Program-made: the position numbers and the translations under genes
Notes under the pieces: generated by a model
Seen by the model: the letters and a program-made list of their open reading frames with translations, nothing else
What the model was told of the DNA's origin: nothing
Database searches by the model: none
Part shown: one piece after another, positions 6,887-15,356 of the stretch
Layout of the letters: every line of letters begins with the position of its first letter
Position numbering within the stretch: the first letter of the stretch is position 1
Assembly (NCBI RefSeq): GCF_018141005.1
Contig: NZ_CP046582.1
Span: 682,001-746,000, forward strand
Direction: 5' to 3'
DNA: 64,000 nucleotides
From: Erwinia sp. E602
GTDB lineage: Bacteria > Pseudomonadota > Gammaproteobacteria > Enterobacterales > Enterobacteriaceae

Positions 6887-8539
6887 ATGCATTCCCCTGC
6901 CACACCCCGCGCCTGGGATACGCGTCGCCGCGAAAAGCAGCGGCGTATCGCCAGCCTCGGCCTGCCCGATAAAGTCCTGCCCACCGACGCGCTGGTCGCA
7001 ATGCTGGAGGCGCTGATCGCCCCCGGCGACCGGGTAGTGATGGAGGGCAATAACCAGAAGCAGGCCGACTTCCTCTCGCGCTCGCTGGCGCAGGTGGATC
7101 CGCAGAAGCTGCACGATCTGCATATGATCATGCCCAGCGTCGGCCGCAGCGAACATCTCGATCTGTTTGAAAAGGGCATCGCCCGCCGGCTGGACTTCTC
7201 CTTCTCCGGGCCGCAGAGCCTGCGCATCTCTCAGCTGCTGGAAGACGGGCTGCTGGAGATCGGCGCGATCCACACCTATATCGAGCTCTACGCCCGCCTG
7301 TTTGTCGATCTGACCCCCAACGTGGCGCTGGTGGCCGGCTTTAAGGCCGATCGCAAGGGTAACCTCTACACTGGCCCCAGCACCGAAGATACCCCGGCGC
7401 TGGTTGAGGCCGCCGCCTTTCACGACGGTATCGTCATCGCGCAGATCAACGAGCTGGTGGATGACGAAAGCGACCTGCCGCGGGTGGATATCCCCGGCTC
7501 CTGGATCGACTTTGTGGTGGTGGCCGATCGGCCGTTCTTTATCGAGCCGCTGTTCACCCGCGATCCGCGGCTGATCAAGCCGGAACAGATCCTGATGGCA
7601 ATGATGGCGATCAAAGGGATCTACGCCGAACATCAGGTGCAGTCGCTGAATCACGGTATCGGCTTTAATACCGCCGCCATTGAGCTGCTGCTGCCGACCT
7701 GGGGCGAACGGCTCGGCCTGAAGGGCAAAATCTGCCGCCACTGGGCGCTCAACCCGCACCCGACACTGATCCCGGCGATCGAAAGCGGCTGGGTGGAGAG
7801 CGTGCACTGCTTCGGCGGCGAGCTGGGCATGGAGAAATACGTGGCCGCGCGGCCTGACGTGTTCTTCACCGGTGCCGACGGATCGATGCGTTCTAACCGC
7901 GCCTTCTGCCAGCTGGCCGGTCAGTACGCCACCGACATGTTTATCGGCTCCACGCTGCAGATCGACGGGCTTGCCAACTCCTCAACGGTGACCCGCGGGC
8001 GGCTGGCCGGCTTTGGCGGCGCGCCGAATATGGGCCACGACCCGCACGGGCGGCGCCATGCCAGCCCGGCGTGGCTGGCGATGATCGAAGAGCCGGATCC
8101 GCTGGCGCGCGGCCGCAAGCTGGTGGTGCAGATGGTCGAGACCTTCCAGGCCGGGGCGAAACCGAGCTTTGTGGAAAAACTGGATGCTGTTGAAGTGGCG
8201 AAAGCCGCCGGGATGCCGCTGGCACCGGTGATGATCTACGGCGATGACGTCACCCACGTGCTGACCGAAGAGGGCATCGCCTACCTGTACCGCGCGCGCT
8301 CGCTGGAGGAGCGGCGGGCGATGGTGGCGGCGGTAGCGGGTATTACCGATATCGGCCTCGGCGTTAGCGCGCAGCGGGTGGCACAGCTGCGGCGCGAAGG
8401 CAAAGTGGCCTTCCCGGAAGATCTCGGCATTCGCCGTACTGACGCCAGCCGCTCGCTGCTGGCGGCGGGCAGCGTGGCCGAGCTGGTCGACTGGTCCGGC
8501 GGGCTGTATCAGCCGCCGGCCAGATTCCGGAGCTGGTAA
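6887..8539 (+). CDS. mdcA: malonate decarboxylase alpha subunit (acetyl-S-ACP:malonate ACP transferase)
   Basis: A 550-residue protein that matches MdcA from end to end (NNQKQADFLSRSL, HMIMPSVGRSEHLDLFEKG, LVAGFKADRKGNLYTGPSTEDTP, GGAPNMGHDPHGRRH). It swaps acetate on the acyl carrier subunit for malonate, forming malonyl-S-ACP, in the cytoplasm. The start has GGAGG seven bases upstream. It is the first gene of a seven-gene operon and its stop overlaps the start of mdcB (TAATG). The upstream 195 bases should hold the operon promoter, but I see no convincing regulator site there. Confidence 0.95.
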   Translation: MHSPATPRAWDTRRREKQRRIASLGLPDKVLPTDALVAMLEALIAPGDRVVMEGNNQKQADFLSRSLAQVDPQKLHDLHMIMPSVGRSEHLDLFEKGIARRLDFSFSGPQSLRISQLLEDGLLEIGAIHTYIELYARLFVDLTPNVALVAGFKADRKGNLYTGPSTEDTPALVEAAAFHDGIVIAQINELVDDESDLPRVDIPGSWIDFVVVADRPFFIEPLFTRDPRLIKPEQILMAMMAIKGIYAEHQVQSLNHGIGFNTAAIELLLPTWGERLGLKGKICRHWALNPHPTLIPAIESGWVESVHCFGGELGMEKYVAARPDVFFTGADGSMRSNRAFCQLAGQYATDMFIGSTLQIDGLANSSTVTRGRLAGFGGAPNMGHDPHGRRHASPAWLAMIEEPDPLARGRKLVVQMVETFQAGAKPSFVEKLDAVEVAKAAGMPLAPVMIYGDDVTHVLTEEGIAYLYRARSLEERRAMVAAVAGITDIGLGVSAQRVAQLRREGKVAFPEDLGIRRTDASRSLLAAGSVAELVDWSGGLYQPPARFRSW

Positions 8540-9420
8540 TGACGTTGCTGCGGCAGTACGCCGCGACGGAAGCGGAAACACGGGCACGGCGGCTGGCGGC
8601 GCTGGCCACCGGCTGCCTGCTGGATGAAGTGCGGCTGACGCCGAAACCGGGGCTGGTCGACCGGCGCGGCAGCGGCGCGCATCAGGATCTGACGCTGGCG
8701 CTGATGGAGCGGTCTGCCCACAGCCTGACGCCCGCCTTTCAGGCGCTGGCGCTGGCCTGCTGGCAGCAACCGGCGGATGTCGCGCTGCGCCAGCGGGTCG
8801 GCCAGCTCGGCCGCGAGGCCGAAGCGTGCATGTTGCAGGCTACCGGCGGCGTTAACACCCATCGCGGCGCGATCTGGGCGCTGGGGCTACTGGTGTGCGG
8901 CGCGGCGATGACGGCTGATTCACAAGATGCCGTCGGCAGCGGTGCAGAGGCGCTGACGCGGATGGTAGACGCTGCCGCCCGCCTGGCGCGGCTGCCGGAC
9001 GCGCAGATGCCCCGCCAGTTCAGCAACGGCCAGTGCGCCAGCGCGCGCTACCGGCTGCCCGGCGCGCGCGAAGAAGCGCAGCAGGGTTTCCCACATATCA
9101 CCGATTTTGCGCTGCCACAGCTGCACGCCAGCCGCCGGCAGGGAGCAACAGAAGAGCAGGCGCAGCTGGACGCGCTGCTGGCGATGATGACCACCCTTAG
9201 CGACACCTGCGTACTGTCACGCGCCGGAATGGCCGGTCTGACGGCCATGCAGCAGGGGGCACGCGCGGTGCTGGCGGCGGGAGGCGTCAGCCAGCCCGCA
9301 GGCTGGACGGCGCTGGTGCAGCTTGACCGGCAGATGCTGGCCGCTAACGCCTCACCCGGCGGTGCCGCCGATCTGCTGGCGGCGACCCTGTTTCTCGATC
9401 GACTTTCACGCGGTGGCTGA
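8539..9420 (+). CDS. mdcB: triphosphoribosyl-dephospho-CoA synthase
   Basis: A 293-residue CitG/MdcB-family enzyme that makes the precursor of the 2'-(5''-phosphoribosyl)-3'-dephospho-CoA prosthetic group from ATP and dephospho-CoA. Family motifs seen are TPKPGLVDRRGSGAHQDL, ATGGVNTHRGAIWALGLL, REEAQQGFPHI and LSDTCVLSRAGM. It overlaps mdcA at its start and mdcC's open frame at its stop (TGATG). In citrate lyase loci the same reaction is done by CitG; the neighbours here settle the malonate assignment. Confidence 0.93.
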   Translation: MTLLRQYAATEAETRARRLAALATGCLLDEVRLTPKPGLVDRRGSGAHQDLTLALMERSAHSLTPAFQALALACWQQPADVALRQRVGQLGREAEACMLQATGGVNTHRGAIWALGLLVCGAAMTADSQDAVGSGAEALTRMVDAAARLARLPDAQMPRQFSNGQCASARYRLPGAREEAQQGFPHITDFALPQLHASRRQGATEEQAQLDALLAMMTTLSDTCVLSRAGMAGLTAMQQGARAVLAAGGVSQPAGWTALVQLDRQMLAANASPGGAADLLAATLFLDRLSRGG

Positions 9421-9449
9421 TGCTGCCGCAGCAGGATAAAGAGGATGTT

Positions 9450-9749
9450 ATGCAACAGATAACCTTAACGGTTCCCGCCACCCGCAGCCTGAACGGCAGG
9501 GCGCTGGCCGGCGTGGTCGGCTCCGGCGATATGGAAGTGCTGTTTGTTGCCGGGCCCGGCACCACGCTCGGCGTCACCATTACCACCTCGGTGGACAACA
9601 GCGAACGCCGCTGGCAGGCGCTGTTCGACCGGCTGGCGGAATTCGGCGTGCTGGCCGCCGGGCAGATGACCATTCACGACTTTGCCGCCACGCCCGGCGT
9701 GGCGCGGATCCGCATTGAGCAGGTATTTGAGGAGGTGGCCGGTGCGTAA
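9450..9749 (+). CDS. mdcC: malonate decarboxylase acyl carrier protein (delta subunit)
   Basis: A 99-residue carrier subunit. I choose the ATG at 9450, preceded by AGAGG, over the ATG at 9420, because it gives the family length and begins MQQITLTVPATRSL. The serine in VVGSGDMEVL is the residue to which phosphoribosyl-dephospho-CoA is attached; acetyl and malonyl groups ride on its thiol. It lies between mdcB and mdcD in one operon. Confidence 0.93.
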   Translation: MQQITLTVPATRSLNGRALAGVVGSGDMEVLFVAGPGTTLGVTITTSVDNSERRWQALFDRLAEFGVLAAGQMTIHDFAATPGVARIRIEQVFEEVAGA

Positions 9750-10578
9750 CGACAGCAGCTTTATTGAACTGAACGCCCGCCAGCGCGCGCGCCTGCTGCT
9801 GGACGCCGGCAGCTTTCGCGAACTGCTTGACCCGTTCGACGGCGTGATGTCGCCGTGGCTGGCCGGGCAGGGCATCGTGCCGCAGGCGGATGACGGCATG
9901 GTGGTGGCGAAGGGCACCATCGACGGCGAACCGGCGGTGGTCATCGCCATCGAAGGGGCGTTTCAGGGGGGCAGCATGGGGGAAGTCTCCGGCGCGAAGA
10001 TGGCGGCGGCGCTGGAGCTGGCGGCGGACGATCACCGCAACGGCACGCCAACCCGTGCCGTGCTGTGCCTGGAGACCGGCGGCGTGCGCCTGCAGGAGGC
10101 CAACCTCGGGCTGGCGGCGATTGCCGATATCCACGCGGCGATCGTTGACCTGCGCCGTTATACCCCGGTGGTGGGGATCATCGCCGGCACCGTCGGCTGC
10201 TTCGGCGGCATGTCGATCGCCGCCGGGCTGTGCAGCCAGCTGATCGTCACCCGCGAGGCGCGGCTGGGGCTGAACGGCCCGCAGGTGATCGAGCAGGAGG
10301 CGGGCATTGAAGAGTATGACTCGCGCGACCGGCCGTTTATCTGGAGCCTGAGCGGCGGTGAGGTTCGCAGCCGCAGCGGGCTGGCGGATGTGATGGTGGC
10401 GGACGGCCAGCAGGCGGTGCGCCAGGCAATGCGCGACGCGCTGGATCGCGGCGTGCCCCTGCCGCATCGCTCGCAGCGTGATGACTATTATCTGCCGCGC
10501 CTGGCAGAGGCAGACACGCGGCAGCAGGCGGATGCACGGCAGGTGACGGCACTGTTTAACGGGGAGGAACGGCCATGA
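9742..10578 (+). CDS. mdcD: malonate decarboxylase beta subunit
   Basis: About 278 residues from the GTG at 9742 (GGAGG seven bases upstream, eight-base overlap with mdcC). Carboxyltransferase (crotonase-like) fold with LETGGVRLQEANLGL, GTVGCFGGMSIAAGL and LGLNGPQVIEQEAGIEEYD. With MdcE it decarboxylates malonyl-S-ACP to acetyl-S-ACP and CO2. The ATGA overlap with mdcE indicates coupled synthesis of the two subunits. Confidence 0.93.
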   Translation: MRNDSSFIELNARQRARLLLDAGSFRELLDPFDGVMSPWLAGQGIVPQADDGMVVAKGTIDGEPAVVIAIEGAFQGGSMGEVSGAKMAAALELAADDHRNGTPTRAVLCLETGGVRLQEANLGLAAIADIHAAIVDLRRYTPVVGIIAGTVGCFGGMSIAAGLCSQLIVTREARLGLNGPQVIEQEAGIEEYDSRDRPFIWSLSGGEVRSRSGLADVMVADGQQAVRQAMRDALDRGVPLPHRSQRDDYYLPRLAEADTRQQADARQVTALFNGEERP

Positions 10579-11375
10579 ATCAGCCAACGGGGCGTGGTGA
10601 AATCTGGTTGCAGCAGCTGACCGGCGGTGCGACGCGCATGCCAGGGCTGTGCGCATCGGTGCAGGTTGCGGAGGGTGAGGTGGGCGCCGAACCCGCGCGT
10701 TTTATCGCCGTGGTGGCGGACGCACAGAACCACTATCCGCGCGCGGCGGGCGGTGAGGTCGGCCTGCTGGAAGGCTGGACGCTGGCGAAGGTGGTCAGCG
10801 GGACCGTGGCGGCCGATCGCCAGCGGACGCTGAAGCGGCCGATCGTGGCGGTGATCGACGTGCCTAGCCAGGCCTACGGCCGCCGCGAGGAGGCGTTTGG
10901 CATCCACCAGTCGCTGGCCGCCGCCGCCGGAGCTTACGCCGAAGCGCGGCTGGCCGGCCACCCGGTGATCGGGCTGATCGTCGGCAGGGCGATGTCCGGC
11001 GCGTTTCTGGCGCACGGTTACCAGGCCAACCGGCTGATCGCCTTCAACGATCCCGGCGTGCAGATCCACGCAATGGGCAAGGCGGCGGCGGCGCGCATCA
11101 CCCTGCGCAGCGTAGAGGCGCTGGAAAAACTGGCGCAGAGCGTGCCGCCGATGGCCTACGACATTGGCAGCTACCACAGCCTGGGCCTGCTGGAAGCGCT
11201 GCTGGATATTCGCCAGCCGGACGCGCCAGGCGCCGAAGACGTGGCGCAGGTGCAGCAGGCGCTGGCCGCCGCGGTGGCCGCCGCGCGGCGTGACCCCGGC
11301 CTGCAGTGCCGCCTGGGAGCGGAGAACCGCCGCAGTTCGTTGCGGGTGCGGGAGATGATGCGCAGCCAGTGGTAG
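10575..11375 (+). CDS. mdcE: malonate decarboxylase gamma subunit
   Basis: A 266-residue partner of MdcD in the decarboxylase core. Typical MdcE stretches are GEIWLQQLTGG, VPSQAYGRREEAFGI, VGRAMSGAFLAHGYQANR and FNDPGVQIHAMGK. It starts inside the last codon of mdcD and is followed by a 73-base gap before mdcG, the only sizeable gap in the operon. Confidence 0.93.
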   Translation: MNQPTGRGEIWLQQLTGGATRMPGLCASVQVAEGEVGAEPARFIAVVADAQNHYPRAAGGEVGLLEGWTLAKVVSGTVAADRQRTLKRPIVAVIDVPSQAYGRREEAFGIHQSLAAAAGAYAEARLAGHPVIGLIVGRAMSGAFLAHGYQANRLIAFNDPGVQIHAMGKAAAARITLRSVEALEKLAQSVPPMAYDIGSYHSLGLLEALLDIRQPDAPGAEDVAQVQQALAAAVAAARRDPGLQCRLGAENRRSSLRVREMMRSQW

Positions 11376-11448
11376 CGGTGAACGAGAAGCGTAATAATGG
11401 ACGGCATCGCCGTCAGGTGACGTTGCGGCCAAACATCAGGAGGCGAGA

Positions 11449-12063
11449 ATGATTTTTCAGCCACACGATCTGCTCTGGGTACGAGCGCCTGGCGCGCTAT
11501 CGGGCGAGCTGCCCGACTGGGTGGCAAGCCAGTGGCGCAGTGCGCTGCCGCTGGTGGTGCGCCGCGACAGCGATCCACAGCAGGGGCGTATTCCGGTGGG
11601 CATTCGCGGGCTGAAGCGTGAGCAGCGGGCGGCGGCCTGGGTAGACCCTGCGCAGGTGTTGCGGGTACTGGCCCCGGAAGCGCTCAGCACCCCGCAGCAG
11701 CTGCTGGCTTCACCGTTTGTCTCGCAGCAGCCGCTGCAGGCGGCGATTCAGCTGGCGCAGCAGCGCTGGCCCTGGATCTGGGGCATCACCGGTAGCGCCG
11801 GCTACGCGCTGGCGACCGAAGTGCCGGTGATGCATCATCAGAGCGACCTCGACCTGCTGATCCGCTGCCCGCAGCCGGTGGCGGAGCAGGCGCTGCGCGC
11901 CTGGCAGCAGTTTGTCAGCCAGCTACCCTGCCGGGTGGATACCCAGGTCGAGACGCCGTATGGCGGCTTTGCCCTCGCTGAGTGGCTGCGCGACGGGCAG
12001 GTGCTGCTGAAAACGGCCCGCGGCCCGCTGCTGACCCGCCAGCCGTGGGGCCCGCAGCCGTGA
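11449..12063 (+). CDS. mdcG: phosphoribosyl-dephospho-CoA transferase (holo-ACP synthase)
   Basis: A 204-residue nucleotidyltransferase-type enzyme that attaches the prosthetic group to MdcC. The catalytic signature is visible as ITGSAGYALAT followed by HHQSDLDLLIRCP (two acidic residues for metal). Its AGGAGG ribosome site is strong, and its stop overlaps the GTG start of mdcH. The mdcF transporter gene, found between mdcE and mdcG in Klebsiella, is absent; only the 73-base gap is there. Confidence 0.92.
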   Translation: MIFQPHDLLWVRAPGALSGELPDWVASQWRSALPLVVRRDSDPQQGRIPVGIRGLKREQRAAAWVDPAQVLRVLAPEALSTPQQLLASPFVSQQPLQAAIQLAQQRWPWIWGITGSAGYALATEVPVMHHQSDLDLLIRCPQPVAEQALRAWQQFVSQLPCRVDTQVETPYGGFALAEWLRDGQVLLKTARGPLLTRQPWGPQP

Positions 12064-12968
12064 ACATCCTGTTTACCTTTCCCGGCCAGGGCAGCCAGCG
12101 CCCTGGCATGCTGCAACAGCTTCCGGGCGGTGACGAGCTGCTGGACGAGGCCAGTACGGCGCTGGGGGAAGACGTCAGGCAGCTGGATCGGGCGTCAGCG
12201 CTGCAACAGACCCGTGCGGTGCAGCTGTGCCTGCTGATCGCCGGGGTGGCGCACGCCCGCAGCCTGCGGCAGCAGAGCGTGCAGCCTGACTTTTGCTGCG
12301 GCCTGTCGATCGGCGCGTTTGCCGCAGCGGTGATTGCCGGGGCGCTGAGTTTTGCTGACGCACTGCGGCTGGTGGCGCTGCGCGGCACGCTGATGGAGCG
12401 GGCCTGTCCGCAGGGGTACGGCATGACCGCGATAATCGGGCTGGATGAGGCACGGCTGCAGCCGCTGCTGGGCGACGCCTGCTGGCTGGCGAACATCAAC
12501 GCGCCGCAGCAGCTGGTCATCGCCGGCAGCGATGTGGCGATGGCGGAGGTGGCCGCACAGGCACGGGCTGCCGGAGCGCAGAAGGTGCACCGGCTGGCGG
12601 TTAACGCACCGTCGCACTGCCCGCTGCTGGGCACGCAGGCTGAGCAGCTGGCAGAGGCGTTTCAGTCGGTGTCGCTGGCGCGGCCGCAGGCCGCTTACCT
12701 GAGCGGCAGCACGGCGCGGGTGCTGTGGCAGCCGCAGCAGATTGCCGCCGACCTGGCGCAGAACATGGCCCGCCCGGTGCGCTGGTATGATGCGATGGTT
12801 GCCGCAACAGAACGTGAAGTTGGGCTGGCGGTGGAGATGCCGCCGGGCGCGGTGCTGACCGGTTTAACCCGGCCGGTGCTGAACGGTGGAGAAGCGGTGG
12901 CGCTGGAGCAGGGCAGCGTGGCGCTGATTAAACGGCTGGCCGAACGGGCGGCACAACGGCGCGGGTAG
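12060..12968 (+). CDS. mdcH: malonyl-CoA:ACP acyltransferase of malonate decarboxylase
   Basis: About 302 residues from the GTG at 12060, which overlaps the mdcG stop. FabD-like fold: oxyanion motif FPGQGSQRPGM, nucleophile serine in CGLSIGAFAAAV and catalytic histidine in NAPSHCPLL. It charges the acetylated or thiol form of MdcC with malonyl from malonyl-CoA to start the cycle. It is the last gene of the operon; no clear terminator follows before the convergent LysR gene. Confidence 0.92.
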   Translation: MNILFTFPGQGSQRPGMLQQLPGGDELLDEASTALGEDVRQLDRASALQQTRAVQLCLLIAGVAHARSLRQQSVQPDFCCGLSIGAFAAAVIAGALSFADALRLVALRGTLMERACPQGYGMTAIIGLDEARLQPLLGDACWLANINAPQQLVIAGSDVAMAEVAAQARAAGAQKVHRLAVNAPSHCPLLGTQAEQLAEAFQSVSLARPQAAYLSGSTARVLWQPQQIAADLAQNMARPVRWYDAMVAATEREVGLAVEMPPGAVLTGLTRPVLNGGEAVALEQGSVALIKRLAERAAQRRG

Positions 12969-13129
12969 CGGGTCCGGCTTACCCTGGTCTGCCCGTCATG
13001 CTCCCGTTACCCTGTTGCTCGCAGCGGGCCGGGCGGCGATCCCTGTCCCTTTCCGCTACCCTGCGGCGGCCGGTCTGCAGGTAGCATCGCGATACTGTGG
13101 TCCCGCGGGAGCCTCTGACCGGCGTGGCA

Positions 13130-14068
13130 TCAGCCGGCCTGCCGTTCGGCCCCCTCACGCTGCCGCCGGTACATGCGGCCCTCTGCCGCCAGCGCCAGCA
13201 GGTTCGGATCGTGTTCGCGGTTGCGTTCAAAGACGATGGAGATGGTCTGGCGACGCTGGTAGGGCGCGGCCAGCTTAAGCAGCTGCACTGAATTTTCATA
13301 CACCCGTTTCATGCGGCCGGGCAGCAGGGTGTAGCCGACCCCGGCCTGCACCAGGCTGAGCATCGAGAAGATATCCTTTACCCGGGTAACGATCTCCGGC
13401 TGGTAGCCCGCCACGGCGAAGGCATCATAAAAGCCCTGCGAGGTGGCAAAGCCGTCGGCCAGCGAGACAAACTTCTGCTCTGAAAAATCACGCAGGTCGG
13501 CGGTCTGGCCGCTCTCCAGCCCCGAGTTGGCCGGTGCCGCCAGAAAAATATCATCGTCAAACAGCGGCAGCATCTCGAAGCGATTCAGGTCAATGACGGC
13601 GTCAGAGGTGACGATGAGGATCGCATCCAGCAGCCCGTCCTCAAGCCGCGCCTGCAGCGTTTCGTTGGAGTCCATGGTCAGCTCCATCTCCAGGTCCGGG
13701 CGGCGCATTTTCATCCCCATAATCAGCTGCGGCACGGTTTCCAGCGTCAGCGAATAGAGGGTTCCCAGCCGGATACGCCCCTGGCCGATCCCGGCGGTCT
13801 TGCGCGCCTCCTCGACGCCGCGCGACAGCATATCCAGCGCCTCCTGGCCGTATTCCCACAGCGTATGCGCGGCGGGTAGCGGCACCAGGCTGCGCCCCTG
13901 GTGGGCAAACAGCGGGCAGCGAACGCTCTGCTCAAGGCTGTGCAGCGCCCGGTGTACGCTGACGTTGCTGATCCCCAGCGCGTCGGCGGTGCGCGTCAGG
14001 TTGCCGCGGTTCATAAAGGCGATAAAAATTTCCAGCTTACGCAGGGTAAATTCCGCATCCAGATTCAT
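13130..14068 (-). CDS. mdcR: LysR-family regulator, probable malonate utilisation regulator MdcR
   Basis: A 312-residue LysR protein: winged helix at about residues 8-67 (TLRKLEIFIAFMNRGNLTRTADALGIS) and a substrate domain to the end (GVGYTLLPGRMKRVYENSVQLL). The text resembles proteins annotated as malonate utilisation regulators, and the gene faces the end of the mdc operon. It is also divergent from the ABC importer at 14262, so control of that operon is the alternative. The start has AAGGGA upstream, and an inverted repeat that may be its own operator lies 31 bases before the ATG. Confidence 0.65.
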   Translation of the reverse strand: MNLDAEFTLRKLEIFIAFMNRGNLTRTADALGISNVSVHRALHSLEQSVRCPLFAHQGRSLVPLPAAHTLWEYGQEALDMLSRGVEEARKTAGIGQGRIRLGTLYSLTLETVPQLIMGMKMRRPDLEMELTMDSNETLQARLEDGLLDAILIVTSDAVIDLNRFEMLPLFDDDIFLAAPANSGLESGQTADLRDFSEQKFVSLADGFATSQGFYDAFAVAGYQPEIVTRVKDIFSMLSLVQAGVGYTLLPGRMKRVYENSVQLLKLAAPYQRRQTISIVFERNREHDPNLLALAAEGRMYRRQREGAERQAG

Positions 14069-14098
14069 AGTGTCCCTTCCTGGCAGGCGTCAGAATGC

Positions 14099-14131
14099 TA
14101 AGACTAGCGTCTGCGTGACGCCCGGGTCTTA
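14099..14131. promoter_or_regulatory. nested inverted repeat, candidate LysR operator
   Basis: TAAGAC (14099-14104) pairs with GTCTTA (14126-14131), and inside it GCGTC (14107-14111) pairs with GACGC (14117-14121). The place, just upstream of the LysR gene, is usual for an autoregulatory site. Confidence 0.4.
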
Positions 14132-14188
14132 CGCAATAATGCGATGATGCCGGACGGCCGCCGTTTAATCCACTCCCCCGAGCTGCGC

Positions 14189-14206
14189 CTGTCACCCCAC
14201 TGTCAT
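14189..14206 (+). promoter_or_regulatory. near-perfect Pho box upstream of ABC importer
   Basis: CTGTCAC, four bases (CCCA), then CTGTCAT: both half-sites match the PhoB consensus fully. A -10-like TATGTT begins 10 bases after the box (14217-14222), the normal PhoB-promoter spacing. This places the importer operon in the phosphate-starvation regulon. Confidence 0.75.
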
Positions 14207-14261
14207 CTTCCCTCAGTATGTTTTAGCCGTTGCTATAACTGACTGGCAGGAGAAACCCGCT

Positions 14262-15329
14262 ATGTCCGCGATCCTGATTGAAAAATTGTGCAAGTCGTTC
14301 GGCGGCCAGCCGGTGCTGCGTGACGTCTCGCTGCAGATTGAGCACGGAGAATTTATCGCGGTGCTCGGCCCCTCCGGCTGTGGAAAAACCACGCTGCTGC
14401 GTACGCTGGCCGGGTTTGAAGTGCCGGAAAGCGGCACCATCACCGTCGGTGACCGCTGCTACAGCGCCCCCGGTCAGCACCTTGCCCCCGAGCAGCGCGA
14501 CCTGAGCATCGTCTTCCAGAATTATGCCCTGTGGCCGCATATGTCGGTGGCAGAAAACGTCGAATACAGCCTGAAAATAAAAGGGATGGATCGCGCCATC
14601 CGCCAGCAGCGCGTCGACGCCGCGCTGGAGCTGGTCGGCCTGCACGGCATGGGCGCACGTAAGCCCGCCGACCTTTCCGGTGGTCAGCGGCAGCGGGTGG
14701 CTTTGGCGCGCTGCCTGGTCACACGGCCGCAGCTGGTGCTGCTGGATGAGCCGCTGGCTAACCTTGACGTGCACCTGCGCGCGGCGATGGAGGAGGAGTT
14801 TACCCGCTTCCATCAGCACGCCGGAGCCACCCTGATCTACATCACCCACGACCAGCATGAAGCGATGGCGCTGGCCGATCGCATCGTGGTGATGCACGCC
14901 GGGGAGGTAATGCAGTTCGCCACCCCGCAAACCCTGTATCGCCAGCCGGCCAACGAGATGGTGGCACGCTTTATCGACGATGGCCGGGTGGTACCGGTCA
15001 GCGACATTGAGCCGGACGGCGCAGGCCAGGCGTGGGTCACGCTGTTCGGCCAGCGCCATCGCCTGCGTGCCTCCCCCGATCAGCGCGTACGTCCGGACGG
15101 CAACGTCTGCCTGCACGCGCCGGATCTGCAGCCGGTGGCTGAAGACCAGCCTGGCTTCTGTGCCGACGTGCGGCGGGTGGTTTACCGCGGCAGTTATCGT
15201 CAGCTGGAGATGGCACCGGTAGCCGATCCGCACAGCCGCCTGGCGCTGTTCCTTTCTCCCGATCGGCTGGTCAGCACCGGCGATCGTTTACGGCTGTCGG
15301 TCTCCGACGGCTGGGTTATTCCCTCTTAA
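14262..15329 (+). CDS. ABC importer ATPase (phosphonate/hexose-phosphate/Fe3+ type)
   Basis: A 355-residue ATPase of the CUT1/FbpC-like group: Walker A GPSGCGKTTLLR, Q-loop VFQNYALWPHM, signature LSGGQRQRVALARCL, Walker B LVLLDEPLANLD and switch H in ITHDQHEAMAL, followed by a TOBE-like C-terminal domain. It energises import by the following binding protein and permease. The Pho box before it suggests a phosphorus-containing substrate such as 2-aminoethylphosphonate or a sugar phosphate rather than iron. Confidence 0.85.
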   Translation: MSAILIEKLCKSFGGQPVLRDVSLQIEHGEFIAVLGPSGCGKTTLLRTLAGFEVPESGTITVGDRCYSAPGQHLAPEQRDLSIVFQNYALWPHMSVAENVEYSLKIKGMDRAIRQQRVDAALELVGLHGMGARKPADLSGGQRQRVALARCLVTRPQLVLLDEPLANLDVHLRAAMEEEFTRFHQHAGATLIYITHDQHEAMALADRIVVMHAGEVMQFATPQTLYRQPANEMVARFIDDGRVVPVSDIEPDGAGQAWVTLFGQRHRLRASPDQRVRPDGNVCLHAPDLQPVAEDQPGFCADVRRVVYRGSYRQLEMAPVADPHSRLALFLSPDRLVSTGDRLRLSVSDGWVIPS

Positions 15330-15356
15330 CGGCTCACACTCAAGGATCTCAGCACT

